The notes under the pieces are model-generated. The model made no database searches and was not told where the DNA came from. It was given only the letters and a program-made list of their open reading frames with translations. 64,000 bases of DNA, taken from positions 1-64,000 of the forward strand of contig NZ_JAALJH010000002.1 in NCBI RefSeq assembly GCF_011064615.1. The letters run 5' to 3'. This document shows, piece by piece, positions 1 through 8,853 of this stretch; the first letter of the stretch is position 1; every line of letters starts with the position of its first letter. Made by a program: the position numbers and the translations under genes. This DNA is from Aquisphaera insulae (lineage in GTDB: Bacteria; Planctomycetota; Planctomycetia; Isosphaerales; Isosphaeraceae).

Positions 1-51
1 GAATCCGAAGCACTTCGTCGGGTCCTGCAAGCTTTCAGGGTCCGACATTCG

Positions 52-57
52 TATAAT
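52..57 (+). promoter_or_regulatory. Candidate -10 box for the giant repeat protein
   Basis: A perfect TATAAT hexamer lies 52 bases upstream of the start codon at 110, in an otherwise GC-rich region. No good TTGACA-like -35 box is visible 16-18 bases upstream (the bases there read AAGCTT), so this would be a -10-driven promoter with a leader of about 45 nt. It suggests that the downstream gene can be transcribed on its own. Confidence 0.45.
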
Positions 58-109
58 ACAGGTCCGGTCCCAACGAGTCGCCGCACCTCTCTGGCGGGAG
101 CATGGTGTC

Positions 110-3100
110 ATGACGGTAGGCACGCAGGCGCAACCTCAGGGGAAGCTGCTCGATTTCGAGGAATTCATCGACCATCAGATCGCGCAGACCCGTGCCCAGA
201 TCAAGATGACGGACATCGCCACGTCCGTCTTTTACCTCTTCGCGGGGCTGGTGGGCGTCCTGCTCGCCGAGGTCGTCCTCGACCATGCGTTGGGGCTCCC
301 CCTGTTCGTCCGCCAGCTCGTGCTCGCGGTCGGGGCGGGGGCCTTCCTGTTCTTCCTGGCGCTCTGGGTCGTCAGGCCGTTGCTCTTCCGGATCAACGCG
401 GTGTACGCCGCCCGGACGATCGAGGGGGCCGATCCGGCGTTCAAGAACAGCCTGATCAACTACCTGGACCTGCGGGCGCATCGCGACCGGCTGCCGAAGT
501 CGGTGATGGCGACGCTCGAGGCCCGGGCGGTCAGTGACCTGGCGCACGTCGAGGTAGGTGACGTCGTCGACCAGAAGCACATGATGCGGGCCATCTACAG
601 CGTCTGCGCGGTCCTCGCGGTCTTTGCCCTCTACTTCGCCTTCGCGCCCAAGAGCACCCCGGATTCGATCTGGAGGGCGTTCCTCGCCGACGTCGTCCGG
701 CCGACGAACACGCTGCTCCGGGACATCAAGCCGGGCAACGCGGAGGTCATCGCGGGGGAGCAGGTCACCTTCTCCGTGGACATCACCAGCGGCATCCGCC
801 CGGACAAGGTCAAGCTCCACACGAGCGTGGACGGCGGCAAGTTCTACACCGTCCGCGAGCTCGAGCCGGGGCCCGGGCAATATGACCCCTGGTCCGTGAC
901 GGTCAACAACGTCCAGCAGACGATGGAGTATTTCCTGACCGGCGGCGACGCCGAGTCGCTGCACTACACGCTCAAGGTCCTCCCCGCGCCGATGGTCACG
1001 GGCATCCGCCTGGACTACGAATTCCCCAAGCATGTGAACCTGCCGCCGCGCCTCGGGATCGAGGGGGGCGAGGTCGAGGCGATCGAGGGGACGAACGTCA
1101 CCGTCCACGCGACAACCAACGAGCCCGCCAAGAGCGGCACGATCAACCTGAGCCTCCCGGTTGCCCCCCCCATGATGACGGTGGATCCGAGCGATGCCCA
1201 TCATCTCGTCGGCAGGTTCCTGGTGACCAAGGACGGCACCTACACGGTCAACTTCCGGACGACCGGCGGCCAGCTCAATCCGAACCCGGTTGTGCACGAC
1301 ATCCGGGCGATCCAGGACCGTCCCCCCACCGCCCGCTTCGTCCGGCCCGAGCAGGCGACCGTCAAGGCCCCGGCCAACGTCAAGGTCGACCTGGTCATGA
1401 CCGGCGCCGATGACTTCGGCGTCAAGGACGCCACGCTCCATGTGAAGCTCGGGGACGAGAAGCTCTTCTCCCGCAACGTCCTGGAGAACAAGCCCGCCGC
1501 CCCGGAATTCCACGCCACCGAGGTCCTCGACCTCGCATCGTTCCGCGTCAAGCCCGGCCAGAAGCTGCGCTACTGGATGACCGTCCGCGACACCTACCCC
1601 GGCGTCGCCCACAGCGTGGAGACGGCCTCGCAGTTCATCGAGATCGATCAGCCCGTCACGCCCGAGGACAGGAAGAAGCTCGAGGAGAAGCAGGAGAAGG
1701 AGCGCAAGGAGCTCGAGCAGACGAAGCCCGATCCGGCCCAACAGCCGCCGCAAGAAGCCGCCCAGGGTCCCGGGACGGAGGACGAGAAGCCGAACGATGG
1801 CGGGAACGCCGGCGGAGATGGCAATTCGTCACCCCCCAACCAGACGCAGCCCCCTCAGGACGGCGGCAAGGGCGATCGTCCCAATCAGGACGGAGGCCGG
1901 TCCGGCGACGGGAAGAAGCCCGATGGCGGGACGGCCACCAACGGTGGAAATGAAGGCAACACGACCAACGACGGCGGCGCCAACGGCCCGCCCCCGGCCC
2001 CTCGGAACGATCCGACTTATCGCAACCTGGAGGAAAAGCTCCGCCAGAAGGGGATGATCCCCCCCTCCGGCAAGCCGGGCCAGCCCCAGCCGCAGAGCGG
2101 CGGGGGCAATCCCTCGAATCCGCCGCAGGGGCGGGACAACGCGTCGAACGGGAGTGGGAACGCGGGCGGCGCGAACGCACCGCAGCCCAGGGCTGACCGC
2201 TCCACGCCCGCCGGGGGCAAAAAGAATCCTCAGCAGGGCGGCGGCGGTGTCGGGGGCGACCCGAACAACCAGGTCCAGCCCGGGGAGAAGTCAGACGCGA
2301 ACCCGCCCGGCGAGGAAAACCAGCCTGGCCAGGCGGACGGGAAGTCCGGGTCCACCTCCGTCAGCCCGGGACAGAAGAACCCGTCAGGCTCCGGCGCCGG
2401 GAATTCGTCCTCAACGTCGGCCGGCCAGCGTGACGGCGCGGCCATGCCCCAGGGACAGTCGGCCGATGACAGGATGACGCCGGACCAGAAATCCCCGGCC
2501 GGCCAGGACCGTTCCCAGAAGCCAACTCAGGGGTCGAAGGATGAGCCCCGTGGCGCCGACGACAAAACGCCGCAGCCGCCCGGCGAGAAAAAAGGACCGC
2601 AAACTTCCCCGCCGGATCCGCGGACGACCCCGAAGGGCGATCGAACCGAGCCGGCTTCCGCGGATGATCGCGGCCAGGAAAAGCAGGACTCCGCCGCCGC
2701 CCAGTCCAACCCGAACAAGGGCGGAGAACAGCAGCAGGGCAAGATGGATCGCACCGGCAAGAGCTCCGGTACGACCGGCGGCGGCTCCAACACGTCCCAG
2801 GACGGCAACTCCGGCCAGTCCCAGGGCAACGGCGAGAAGGGGACGACCCCGGCCCAGCAGAAGGACGGCACCGGCACGGACGGCGATGCTCCACGATCCT
2901 CGAATGCCGCGGGGAACGAGAACGCCGCGGATGGCACCAAGGGCGACGGCGCGAAGGGCGACGGCTCGAAGTCGGACGGCGCCAAGGGCGACGGCTCGAA
3001 GTCGGACGGCGCGAAGGGCGATGGCTCGAAGGGCGACGGCTCGAAGTCGGACGGCGCCAAGGGCGACGGCTCGAAGTCGGACGGCGCCAAGGGCGACGGC

Positions 3101-5851
3101 TCGAAGGGCGACGGCTCGAAGTCGGATGGCGCGAAGGGCGACGGCTCGAAGGGCGACGGCTCGAAGGGCGACGGCTCGAAGTCGGATGGCGCGAAGGGCG
3201 ACGGCTCGAAGTCGGATGGCGCGAAGGGCGACGGCTCGAAGTCGGATGGCGCCAAGGGCGATGGCCGCGACGCGGAGCAGAAGGGTGGGCAAACGGGGGC
3301 CGGATCCTCGAAGGGGTCCGATCCGTCGGGTGGGAAGGACCAGTCGGGCGAGTCGGGTTCGCAGGCCAGGACCGGCGACAACCCGCCGCGCGAGGGTGGC
3401 AAGCCGGGCTCGTCGGACCGTTCGATGACCGGGAAGGACTCCGGTGCGTCGGGAAATCCTTCGGAAGCGAAGGACGGCAAGGGGAACGACTCCGCCTCGT
3501 CGACCGGCAAAACTGGCGGGGCGAAGCCAAACGGCGCGTCCTCCACCGGCGACCGATCGGCCGACGGCTCCCCGAACGACGCCCGGCCCGGCGATGAGAA
3601 CTCGGCGAACAGCGGCAAGGCGGTCGATGGAAAGCCCACCGGAGAGCAGGCCACCGGCGGGAAGCCGAGCCAGGGCCAGGCGAAAGGCGGTAAGCCCAGC
3701 GGCGACCCGGCAAGCGAGGGCCAGCCTGGAGGGAAGGCGGGCGAGGATGCGGCGGCCAACTCCGGCCAGGGGCAGGGGTCGCAACCGTCCGCCGCGAAGC
3801 CCGGCATGAATGAGGGCAACAAGCCTGGCCAGGGAAATCAACCCGGTGGCAAGCCGGATGAGCCGAACGCTCAGGAGGCCGGCAAGCCGAACGGCACCCC
3901 CGGAGAAGGTTCCCCCGATCAGAACAAGACGACCGGTCAGCCCCAACCCGGCGCGGAGGGTACGCCGGAACGAGCGAACCGGACAGACCAGGCCGGCAAT
4001 CCGCCCGCCCCTGGCCGCAACCAGGAGATGCCCCGCGATCCAAACGCGGTCCGAAACCCGGGAGATGAGAAGGCTCCGTCCCAGACCCAGCGACCCGGCG
4101 ACCGCGCCGAGAACACCGCGGACCAGAAGGCGGCCGAGGATCGGGCTGACATGAAGGGAGAGCCAACGAAGGGCCAGGCTCCCCAGGCAAACAAGGATCC
4201 TCGGAATGACCAGCCCGCCCCCCGGGATGGCTCCACAACCAAGGATCAGCCCTCCCGCGACGACATGAAAGCCGGCGGCACCCGGGACGAGAACAAGGAG
4301 AGTCAACCGGCGAGCCGGAAGGACGCTCCGGACGGGAGTGACTCGAAGCCAGGGCGAACCAACGAGAAGCGCGATCCGAAAGCCTCGAAGGGTTCGAAGC
4401 AGGCCGATCGGCCGGCGACCGGCGACGAGAACGCGAAGGATCAGGCCGCCGGTCCTGATGCCCAGAAAAAGGCTGAGGAAGAGAAGAAGGGCAAGCGATA
4501 CACCGACGCTCCGGAGAAGCCGAAGAAGGAAGAGACCAGGAAGGAAAAGCCACGAGACCAGGAGCCGCCGCAGGAACAGTCACAGCCCGACCAGCCGCAG
4601 CCCGACCAGCGCCGGCCAGAGCCGCCGAACCAGGGCATGCCCAACCAGAACAGCGGACAGCCCGAGGCCGGGTCGAACTCCTCGACTCAAAAGGGGAATC
4701 CCACGGGTGGGCAGAAGCCCGGCGGCGAGTCCACCCAGGGGGGCCAGCCTGGCGGTGAGTCCACCAAGGGTGGCCAACCTGGCGGCGAGTCCGGCAAGGG
4801 CGGTCAGCCCGGTGGCGAGTCCAGCAAGGGAGGCCAGCCCGGCGGTGAGTCCGGCAAGGGCGGTCAGCCCGGCGGTGAGTCCGGCAAGGGCGGCCAGCCC
4901 GGCGGCGAGTCCGGCAAGGGCGGTCAGCCCGGCGGCGAGTCCGGCAAGGGCGGTCAGCCCGGCGGCGAGTCCGGCAAGGGCGGCGAGCCCGGTGGCGAGT
5001 CCGGCAAGGGCGGTCAGCCCGGCGGCGAGTCCGGCAAGGGCGGTCAGCCTGGTGGCGAGTCCGGCAAGGGTGGTCAGCCCGGGGGTGAGTCCACCAAGGG
5101 TGGGCAGCCTGGTGGCGAGTCCGGCAAGGGTGGTCAGCCCGGCGGTGAATCGTCCGAAGGTAATCCGTCGTCCGGAGCGGGCGCGCAGGCCAACCAGGGA
5201 GGTTCGCAGACGGGTCAGCCCGGCAGCGGTGCGAAAACGGGCGGCCAGGCGGGGCGAACGCCGATGGGCGGCGGTCCCGGACCCGGGACGATCGGGACCG
5301 ATCAGAACGGGGCCGCCGAGGACACCAGCAAGCCGTCGCCGAGGGCCCAGGAGCCCGAAAACGCACCGCCCGATGACCTGGCCCCCGACGGCAAGCCCCA
5401 GTCCGACCTGGTGATCCGCACGGTCAAGGACCTGCTCGAGAAGGATGCGGTGACCCCCGATCTCGAGAAGGACCTGGGCATGACCCGCTCGCAGATGGAA
5501 CAGTTCGTCAAGAAGTTCGAGGGCGCGAAGTCCGCCCCCGCCGGCCCCGGCCGGGAGATCGACATCAAGCCGGGCGAGCACGAGGCGAGCGACAAGCCGG
5601 CCGCCAACCTTCCGGGCTTCCAGCCGCAGACCCGGTTCTCCACCAAGAACGCCCTCAATCGGGGTGAGATGGCCAAGGACGACGTCCGCGACAACGCCGA
5701 GGGCCTGCGGTTCGCCCCGCCCCCGGAATTTCGGTCCCGGATGGAGAGCTACACGCGGTCGCTCGCCCGCTCTCGCAACGCGACGGCCAACCGGCCGGCC
5801 GCCGCCAACCCGGCCGCACCGGCGACCACGCCACCGGCGGGGCAGAAGTGA
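110..5851 (+). CDS. Giant membrane-anchored DUF4175-like protein with long disordered repeat region
   Basis: The protein has 1913 residues. Three membrane segments are visible near the N-terminus (about 38-58, 68-88 and 161-179), followed by a roughly 330-residue extracytoplasmic part with Ig-like strands. Residues about 515-1750 are almost entirely Gly, Ser, Asp, Lys, Pro, Gln and Asn and should be disordered. They contain a 22-copy pentapeptide array (944-1053) and a 14-copy decapeptide array (1544-1683). A final ordered segment of about 160 residues follows and looks conserved. The N-terminal half shares its motif order with the protein at 24455-28147: three TM segments, a 'PGNAE' start of the periplasmic part, an 'EGT' strand and a 'DDFGV' motif. 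I infer a distant paralogue of that DUF4175-like Bat-operon protein. GGGAG at 96-100 precedes the ATG by 9 bases. The function is unknown; envelope anchoring or a cell-wall spacer is a guess. Confidence 0.85.
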   Translation: MTVGTQAQPQGKLLDFEEFIDHQIAQTRAQIKMTDIATSVFYLFAGLVGVLLAEVVLDHALGLPLFVRQLVLAVGAGAFLFFLALWVVRPLLFRINAVYAARTIEGADPAFKNSLINYLDLRAHRDRLPKSVMATLEARAVSDLAHVEVGDVVDQKHMMRAIYSVCAVLAVFALYFAFAPKSTPDSIWRAFLADVVRPTNTLLRDIKPGNAEVIAGEQVTFSVDITSGIRPDKVKLHTSVDGGKFYTVRELEPGPGQYDPWSVTVNNVQQTMEYFLTGGDAESLHYTLKVLPAPMVTGIRLDYEFPKHVNLPPRLGIEGGEVEAIEGTNVTVHATTNEPAKSGTINLSLPVAPPMMTVDPSDAHHLVGRFLVTKDGTYTVNFRTTGGQLNPNPVVHDIRAIQDRPPTARFVRPEQATVKAPANVKVDLVMTGADDFGVKDATLHVKLGDEKLFSRNVLENKPAAPEFHATEVLDLASFRVKPGQKLRYWMTVRDTYPGVAHSVETASQFIEIDQPVTPEDRKKLEEKQEKERKELEQTKPDPAQQPPQEAAQGPGTEDEKPNDGGNAGGDGNSSPPNQTQPPQDGGKGDRPNQDGGRSGDGKKPDGGTATNGGNEGNTTNDGGANGPPPAPRNDPTYRNLEEKLRQKGMIPPSGKPGQPQPQSGGGNPSNPPQGRDNASNGSGNAGGANAPQPRADRSTPAGGKKNPQQGGGGVGGDPNNQVQPGEKSDANPPGEENQPGQADGKSGSTSVSPGQKNPSGSGAGNSSSTSAGQRDGAAMPQGQSADDRMTPDQKSPAGQDRSQKPTQGSKDEPRGADDKTPQPPGEKKGPQTSPPDPRTTPKGDRTEPASADDRGQEKQDSAAAQSNPNKGGEQQQGKMDRTGKSSGTTGGGSNTSQDGNSGQSQGNGEKGTTPAQQKDGTGTDGDAPRSSNAAGNENAADGTKGDGAKGDGSKSDGAKGDGSKSDGAKGDGSKGDGSKSDGAKGDGSKSDGAKGDGSKGDGSKSDGAKGDGSKGDGSKGDGSKSDGAKGDGSKSDGAKGDGSKSDGAKGDGRDAEQKGGQTGAGSSKGSDPSGGKDQSGESGSQARTGDNPPREGGKPGSSDRSMTGKDSGASGNPSEAKDGKGNDSASSTGKTGGAKPNGASSTGDRSADGSPNDARPGDENSANSGKAVDGKPTGEQATGGKPSQGQAKGGKPSGDPASEGQPGGKAGEDAAANSGQGQGSQPSAAKPGMNEGNKPGQGNQPGGKPDEPNAQEAGKPNGTPGEGSPDQNKTTGQPQPGAEGTPERANRTDQAGNPPAPGRNQEMPRDPNAVRNPGDEKAPSQTQRPGDRAENTADQKAAEDRADMKGEPTKGQAPQANKDPRNDQPAPRDGSTTKDQPSRDDMKAGGTRDENKESQPASRKDAPDGSDSKPGRTNEKRDPKASKGSKQADRPATGDENAKDQAAGPDAQKKAEEEKKGKRYTDAPEKPKKEETRKEKPRDQEPPQEQSQPDQPQPDQRRPEPPNQGMPNQNSGQPEAGSNSSTQKGNPTGGQKPGGESTQGGQPGGESTKGGQPGGESGKGGQPGGESSKGGQPGGESGKGGQPGGESGKGGQPGGESGKGGQPGGESGKGGQPGGESGKGGEPGGESGKGGQPGGESGKGGQPGGESGKGGQPGGESTKGGQPGGESGKGGQPGGESSEGNPSSGAGAQANQGGSQTGQPGSGAKTGGQAGRTPMGGGPGPGTIGTDQNGAAEDTSKPSPRAQEPENAPPDDLAPDGKPQSDLVIRTVKDLLEKDAVTPDLEKDLGMTRSQMEQFVKKFEGAKSAPAGPGREIDIKPGEHEASDKPAANLPGFQPQTRFSTKNALNRGEMAKDDVRDNAEGLRFAPPPEFRSRMESYTRSLARSRNATANRPAAANPAAPATTPPAGQK
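2939..3268 (+). repeat. 22 x 15-bp tandem repeat (K-G/S-D-G-A/S pentapeptide)
   Basis: Twenty-two in-frame 15-bp units encode KGDGS, KSDGA and KGDGA pentapeptides, ending in one KGDGR. Higher-order 30- and 45-bp periods arise from alternating KGDGS-KSDGA and KGDGS-KGDGS pairs. Units differ mainly at wobble bases, which points to recent expansion by slippage or recombination. The encoded stretch alternates Lys and Asp and is therefore charge-balanced and very hydrophilic. Confidence 0.95.
4739..5158 (+). repeat. 14 x 30-bp tandem repeat (GGQPGGESGK decapeptide)
   Basis: Fourteen uninterrupted in-frame 30-bp units encode GGQPGGES followed by GK, TK, SK or SE; one unit has Glu in place of Gln. 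Neighbouring units are identical or differ at one or two bases. Like the array at 2939-3268, it lies inside the disordered region of the giant protein and should vary in copy number between strains. Confidence 0.95.
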
Positions 5852-5885
5852 GGGATCTCCGGCCGCCGGGGTGAGGACCCTCGCT

Positions 5886-5912
5886 GGGGAAGAGGCAGGA
5901 ATGCCTCTCCCC
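5886..5912 (+). terminator. Hairpin with GGAA tetraloop downstream of the giant gene
   Basis: AGAGGCA (5891-5897) pairs perfectly with TGCCTCT (5902-5908) around a GGAA loop. The stem extends past one bulged A by GGGG pairing with CCCC. There is no T-tract. It lies 35 bases after the stop codon and may act as a 3' stabiliser, a weak terminator, or part of an interspersed palindromic repeat with the next hairpin. Confidence 0.5.
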
Positions 5913-5948
5913 CGGAGTCTCCCCTCCATGGCGGGCCACCGAATCGGG

Positions 5949-5970
5949 GGGCAGACATTCGTGTCTGCCC
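5949..5970 (+). terminator. Perfect 9-bp hairpin with TTCG tetraloop
   Basis: GGGCAGACA (5949-5957) and TGTCTGCCC (5962-5970) form a perfect 9-bp stem closed by the extra-stable TTCG tetraloop. The following bases are T-rich but contain no run of T. It sits between the giant gene and nadB, and could end the first transcript or protect its 3' end. Confidence 0.55.
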
Positions 5971-6015
5971 TGCCACCATTTGTCTTCGCGGCCTCCACTT
6001 CGTATCGTAATTCTC

Positions 6016-7692
6016 ATGCTCTGCCCACTGGCCCTGCCTCGCCGATACCTTGTCGGCTTCGATCCTCGCGAATTGCCCCACCACTTCACGGACGTCCTGA
6101 TCGTGGGGGGCGGCATCGCCGGCCTGCGCGCGGCGCTCGGCGTCCCGGAGGAGTTCCGGACGCTCGTGGTCACCAAGGATGAGGTCCGCGAGAGCAACAG
6201 CAACTATGCCCAGGGGGGAATCGCGGGGGTCCTCGATCCGGAGGATCGGTTCGACAACCACATCGCCGACACGCTTGCCGCCGGCAAGGGGCTCTGCGAC
6301 TTCGAGGTCGTGGAGATGGTCGTCCGCGAGGCCCCCGAGCGGATCCGCGAGCTGATCCGCTGGGGCACCCACTTCGACGAGGCGGACGGCCATGTACTGC
6401 TCGGCCGCGAAGGGGGCCACTCGCACGCCCGGATCGCCCACGCGCTCGGCGACGAGACGGGCCGCGAGATCATGCGGGCGATGATCCACCAGGCCCGCGC
6501 CCACCGGTCGATCCGGATCTGGCAGAACTGCTCGACCATCGACCTGCTGACCCACGAAGGCCGGTGCCGGGGCGTACTCGTCTGGGACAAGCGGCGCGGG
6601 TTCGCGCTCGTCTGGGCGCGGGCCGTGGTCCTGGCGACCGGCGGCGCGGGGCAGCTCTATCGCGAGACGACCAACCCGCCGATCGCCACGGCCGACGGCC
6701 ATGCCATGGCCTACCGCGCGGGGGTCGAGCTCCGCGACATGGAGTTCATGCAGTTCCACCCGACCGTCCTCTACATGGCCGGCTCCGCCCGGCACCTGCT
6801 GACGGAGGCCCTCCGCGGCGAGGGGGCCCACCTCGTCGACAAGGACGGGTATCGGTTCATGCCGGACGCCCACCCGCTGGCCGAGCTCGCCCCGCGCGAC
6901 GACGTCTCACTGGCCATCGCCCGCCAGATGGCGAAGACTCGCCACCCGAACGTCTACTTGGAGCTCTCGCACCTGGACCCGACCTACATCCGATCGAGGT
7001 TCCCGGGCATCGATCGGCTCTGCCAGAGCTTCGACCTGGACATCACGAAGGACCGGATTCCCGTCTGCCCCGGGGCCCACTACATGATCGGCGGGGCGAC
7101 GGTGAACGAGCTCGGGCGGACGAGCATGCCCGGCCTCTGGGCCGCGGGCGAGGTCTCCAGCTCCGGCCTCCACGGGGCCAATCGGCTGGCGTCCAACAGC
7201 CTGCTTGAGGGCCTCGTCTACGGGGCCAGGGTGGCGGAGGATATCGTCCACACGCTCGACGAATCCGGGCCGTGGCGGCTCGAGGTCCCGCCCGTCATGG
7301 CCGCCTCGCGGCCGAGCCGCGACAACCGGGCGCGGATCGACCTGGACGACCTTCGCAAGTCGCTCCGCGGCCTGATGTGGCGACAGATGGGGATCACCCG
7401 CGACGCCTCGGGCCTCCAGGACGCGGCGGTGCAGGTGGACCACTGGTGCCGCTACGTCCTCCCCCAGATCTTCGACGACCCGGCCGGCTGGGCGATGCAG
7501 AACATGCTCATCACCGCCCGGCTGATGATCGCCGCCGCCGCCGAACGGAAGGAGTCGCGCGGCGTCCACTCCCGGGCCGACTTCCCCGAGCCCGACCCGT
7601 CGCGGAACGTCCACATCACCATCCAGTACCCGCCGATCCGGTCGTCCGAGTCGCGGGGAAGCCGGTCGTCGGCCGAGGGTTCACCCCCCTGA
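6016..7692 (+). CDS. nadB: L-aspartate oxidase
   Basis: A flavoprotein that oxidises L-aspartate to iminoaspartate, the first step of de novo NAD synthesis, with quinolinate synthase (NadA) as partner. The protein has 558 residues. Visible features are the FAD-binding GGGIAG (31-36) after a short leader, the SNSNYAQGG motif, the LLGREGGHSHAR segment, FMQFHPT, and the C-terminal GLHGANRLASNSLLEG block typical of NadB as opposed to fumarate/succinate dehydrogenase subunits. The length suits the family. The ATG at 6016 was preferred over an in-frame TTG at 5980, which would add 12 residues overlapping the hairpin region. No nadA or nadC is adjacent. The stop codon abuts the stop codon of the opposing gene with no intergenic base. 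Confidence 0.93.
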   Translation: MLCPLALPRRYLVGFDPRELPHHFTDVLIVGGGIAGLRAALGVPEEFRTLVVTKDEVRESNSNYAQGGIAGVLDPEDRFDNHIADTLAAGKGLCDFEVVEMVVREAPERIRELIRWGTHFDEADGHVLLGREGGHSHARIAHALGDETGREIMRAMIHQARAHRSIRIWQNCSTIDLLTHEGRCRGVLVWDKRRGFALVWARAVVLATGGAGQLYRETTNPPIATADGHAMAYRAGVELRDMEFMQFHPTVLYMAGSARHLLTEALRGEGAHLVDKDGYRFMPDAHPLAELAPRDDVSLAIARQMAKTRHPNVYLELSHLDPTYIRSRFPGIDRLCQSFDLDITKDRIPVCPGAHYMIGGATVNELGRTSMPGLWAAGEVSSSGLHGANRLASNSLLEGLVYGARVAEDIVHTLDESGPWRLEVPPVMAASRPSRDNRARIDLDDLRKSLRGLMWRQMGITRDASGLQDAAVQVDHWCRYVLPQIFDDPAGWAMQNMLITARLMIAAAAERKESRGVHSRADFPEPDPSRNVHITIQYPPIRSSESRGSRSSAEGSPP

Positions 7693-8589
7693 TCAGGCCC
7701 ACTCGGAGAGCAGCCGCACCGTGCCGTCCACCTTCACGGGCGGGTCGAGCCAGCGCTGCTTGGGGACGACCCGGGGGGCATAGCCTTCCGCGAGGGAAGG
7801 GTCGAAGTGGCGGATGCTCGCCAGCTTGGCGGCGATGAGGGTGTTGGCCGAGGCATCCAGGCGGGCCAGCACGAGATCGTCCTCCGAGAGGAGGTCCGCG
7901 TCGTGGAGGATGCCGGCGCGGAGGCCCTCGCGGAGGGCGTCGGCGAACTCGTTGTAGATGAACGCCTCGGTCGGGCTGGCCCACCACTTTCGATTCATCT
8001 CGGCGAAGAGCGCGGCGGTGCGGCGGGCGACGTCGACGTCCGTGAGGACGATGGTCGAGTCCGCGACGTCGAGGTGGTCGAGGATGGACGCGGCGTCCGA
8101 TCTGCCCAGCTCGCCGCAGGCCAGGCCGTCGCGGAGGAAGTAGTCCAGCCGGTCGGCACAGAGCCAGGGAAGGGGGCGCTCCAGGAGCGGATAGCGCGAG
8201 TCGTCGAAGAAGTCCTCGGGGCGGAACCTGGCGCGTTCGATCGCGCGGGCGAGGTCCGGCCGGCGGAGGAGGACCGGCTTGAGGCCCTCGTGATGGTCCT
8301 GCTCGTCGGACGTGATCAGGAAGTCCACCGCGTGCGAGAAGGCGGTGTGCGAGATGTCGTGGAGCAGGCCGGCCATCCGCTCCCGCGGGCCGGCGCCGAG
8401 GCGGTTCAGGAGGTGATGCACCCCGAGGCTGTGCTCGAACCGGGTGACGTTCTTGAAGGGGAAGGCGATGGCCGACGGCCCGGCCTGCCGGACGCCTCGC
8501 AGCCGCCGGAACGTGGGCGATTCGATGACGCCCAGGACGCCCGGATCGTCGATCGAGACCTCGCCGTAGACCCTGTCAATCCAGCGCAT
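7693..8589 (-). CDS. HD-domain phosphohydrolase (dGTPase/COG1078-like)
   Basis: A 298-residue metal-dependent phosphohydrolase. The H...HD...D signature is present: His53 in RFEHSLGVHH, His77-Asp78 in LLHDISHTAFSH, and a later ADRLDYFLRDG segment that should supply the last Asp. These match the dNTP triphosphohydrolase-like branch of HD proteins, though the substrate cannot be told from sequence. The N-terminal 'MRWIDRVYGEV' resembles the usual start of this group, so the ATG at 8589 was chosen although the frame stays open far upstream. It converges on nadB with no gap and lies divergent from the epimerase gene. Confidence 0.85.
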   Translation of the reverse strand: MRWIDRVYGEVSIDDPGVLGVIESPTFRRLRGVRQAGPSAIAFPFKNVTRFEHSLGVHHLLNRLGAGPRERMAGLLHDISHTAFSHAVDFLITSDEQDHHEGLKPVLLRRPDLARAIERARFRPEDFFDDSRYPLLERPLPWLCADRLDYFLRDGLACGELGRSDAASILDHLDVADSTIVLTDVDVARRTAALFAEMNRKWWASPTEAFIYNEFADALREGLRAGILHDADLLSEDDLVLARLDASANTLIAAKLASIRHFDPSLAEGYAPRVVPKQRWLDPPVKVDGTVRLLSEWA

Positions 8590-8646
8590 CGAGCCCGCAC
8601 CCCCGCTCCCGGACGGCCCATGACGTCCGGGCCACCTCCCCATTCG

Positions 8647-8675
8647 ATCATCCGGGCGAGCCGCCGATTTTTCAA
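8647..8675 (-). promoter_or_regulatory. Possible promoter for the HD hydrolase gene
   Basis: On the minus strand TTGAAA (8670-8675) is followed after 17 bases by GATGAT (8647-8652). The -35 match is fair and the -10 match weak. It lies 57 bases upstream of the start codon in the divergent region 8590-8853, where nothing else was recognised. Confidence 0.3.
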
Positions 8676-8853
8676 GGGCGGCCGGTGCGGGGGAGCCTCC
8701 GCGGGCGGGTCGCTGGTCGGTTGCTTTTGCGCCCTGCGCAAGGGAGGATGGGGGCCTCGACGGTGCGCGGCCTGGGTCGGGCTGCCCCTCGCGGGACGCC
8801 GGCCTCGGATGAAATACCCTTCGTGAGCCAGTGACACGTCCAGGAGTTTGTTG

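Noticed and set aside
4739-5158. Regular 30-bp repeats resembling a CRISPR array
   Set aside because: The units are contiguous without unique spacers, in frame, and encode a decapeptide; no cas genes are nearby.
2361-5366. A 1001-codon open frame antisense to the giant repeat gene, rich in Arg, Pro and Ser
   Set aside because: It mirrors the repeat arrays of the sense gene, has no start signal or recognisable domain, and is expected from high GC with biased codon use.
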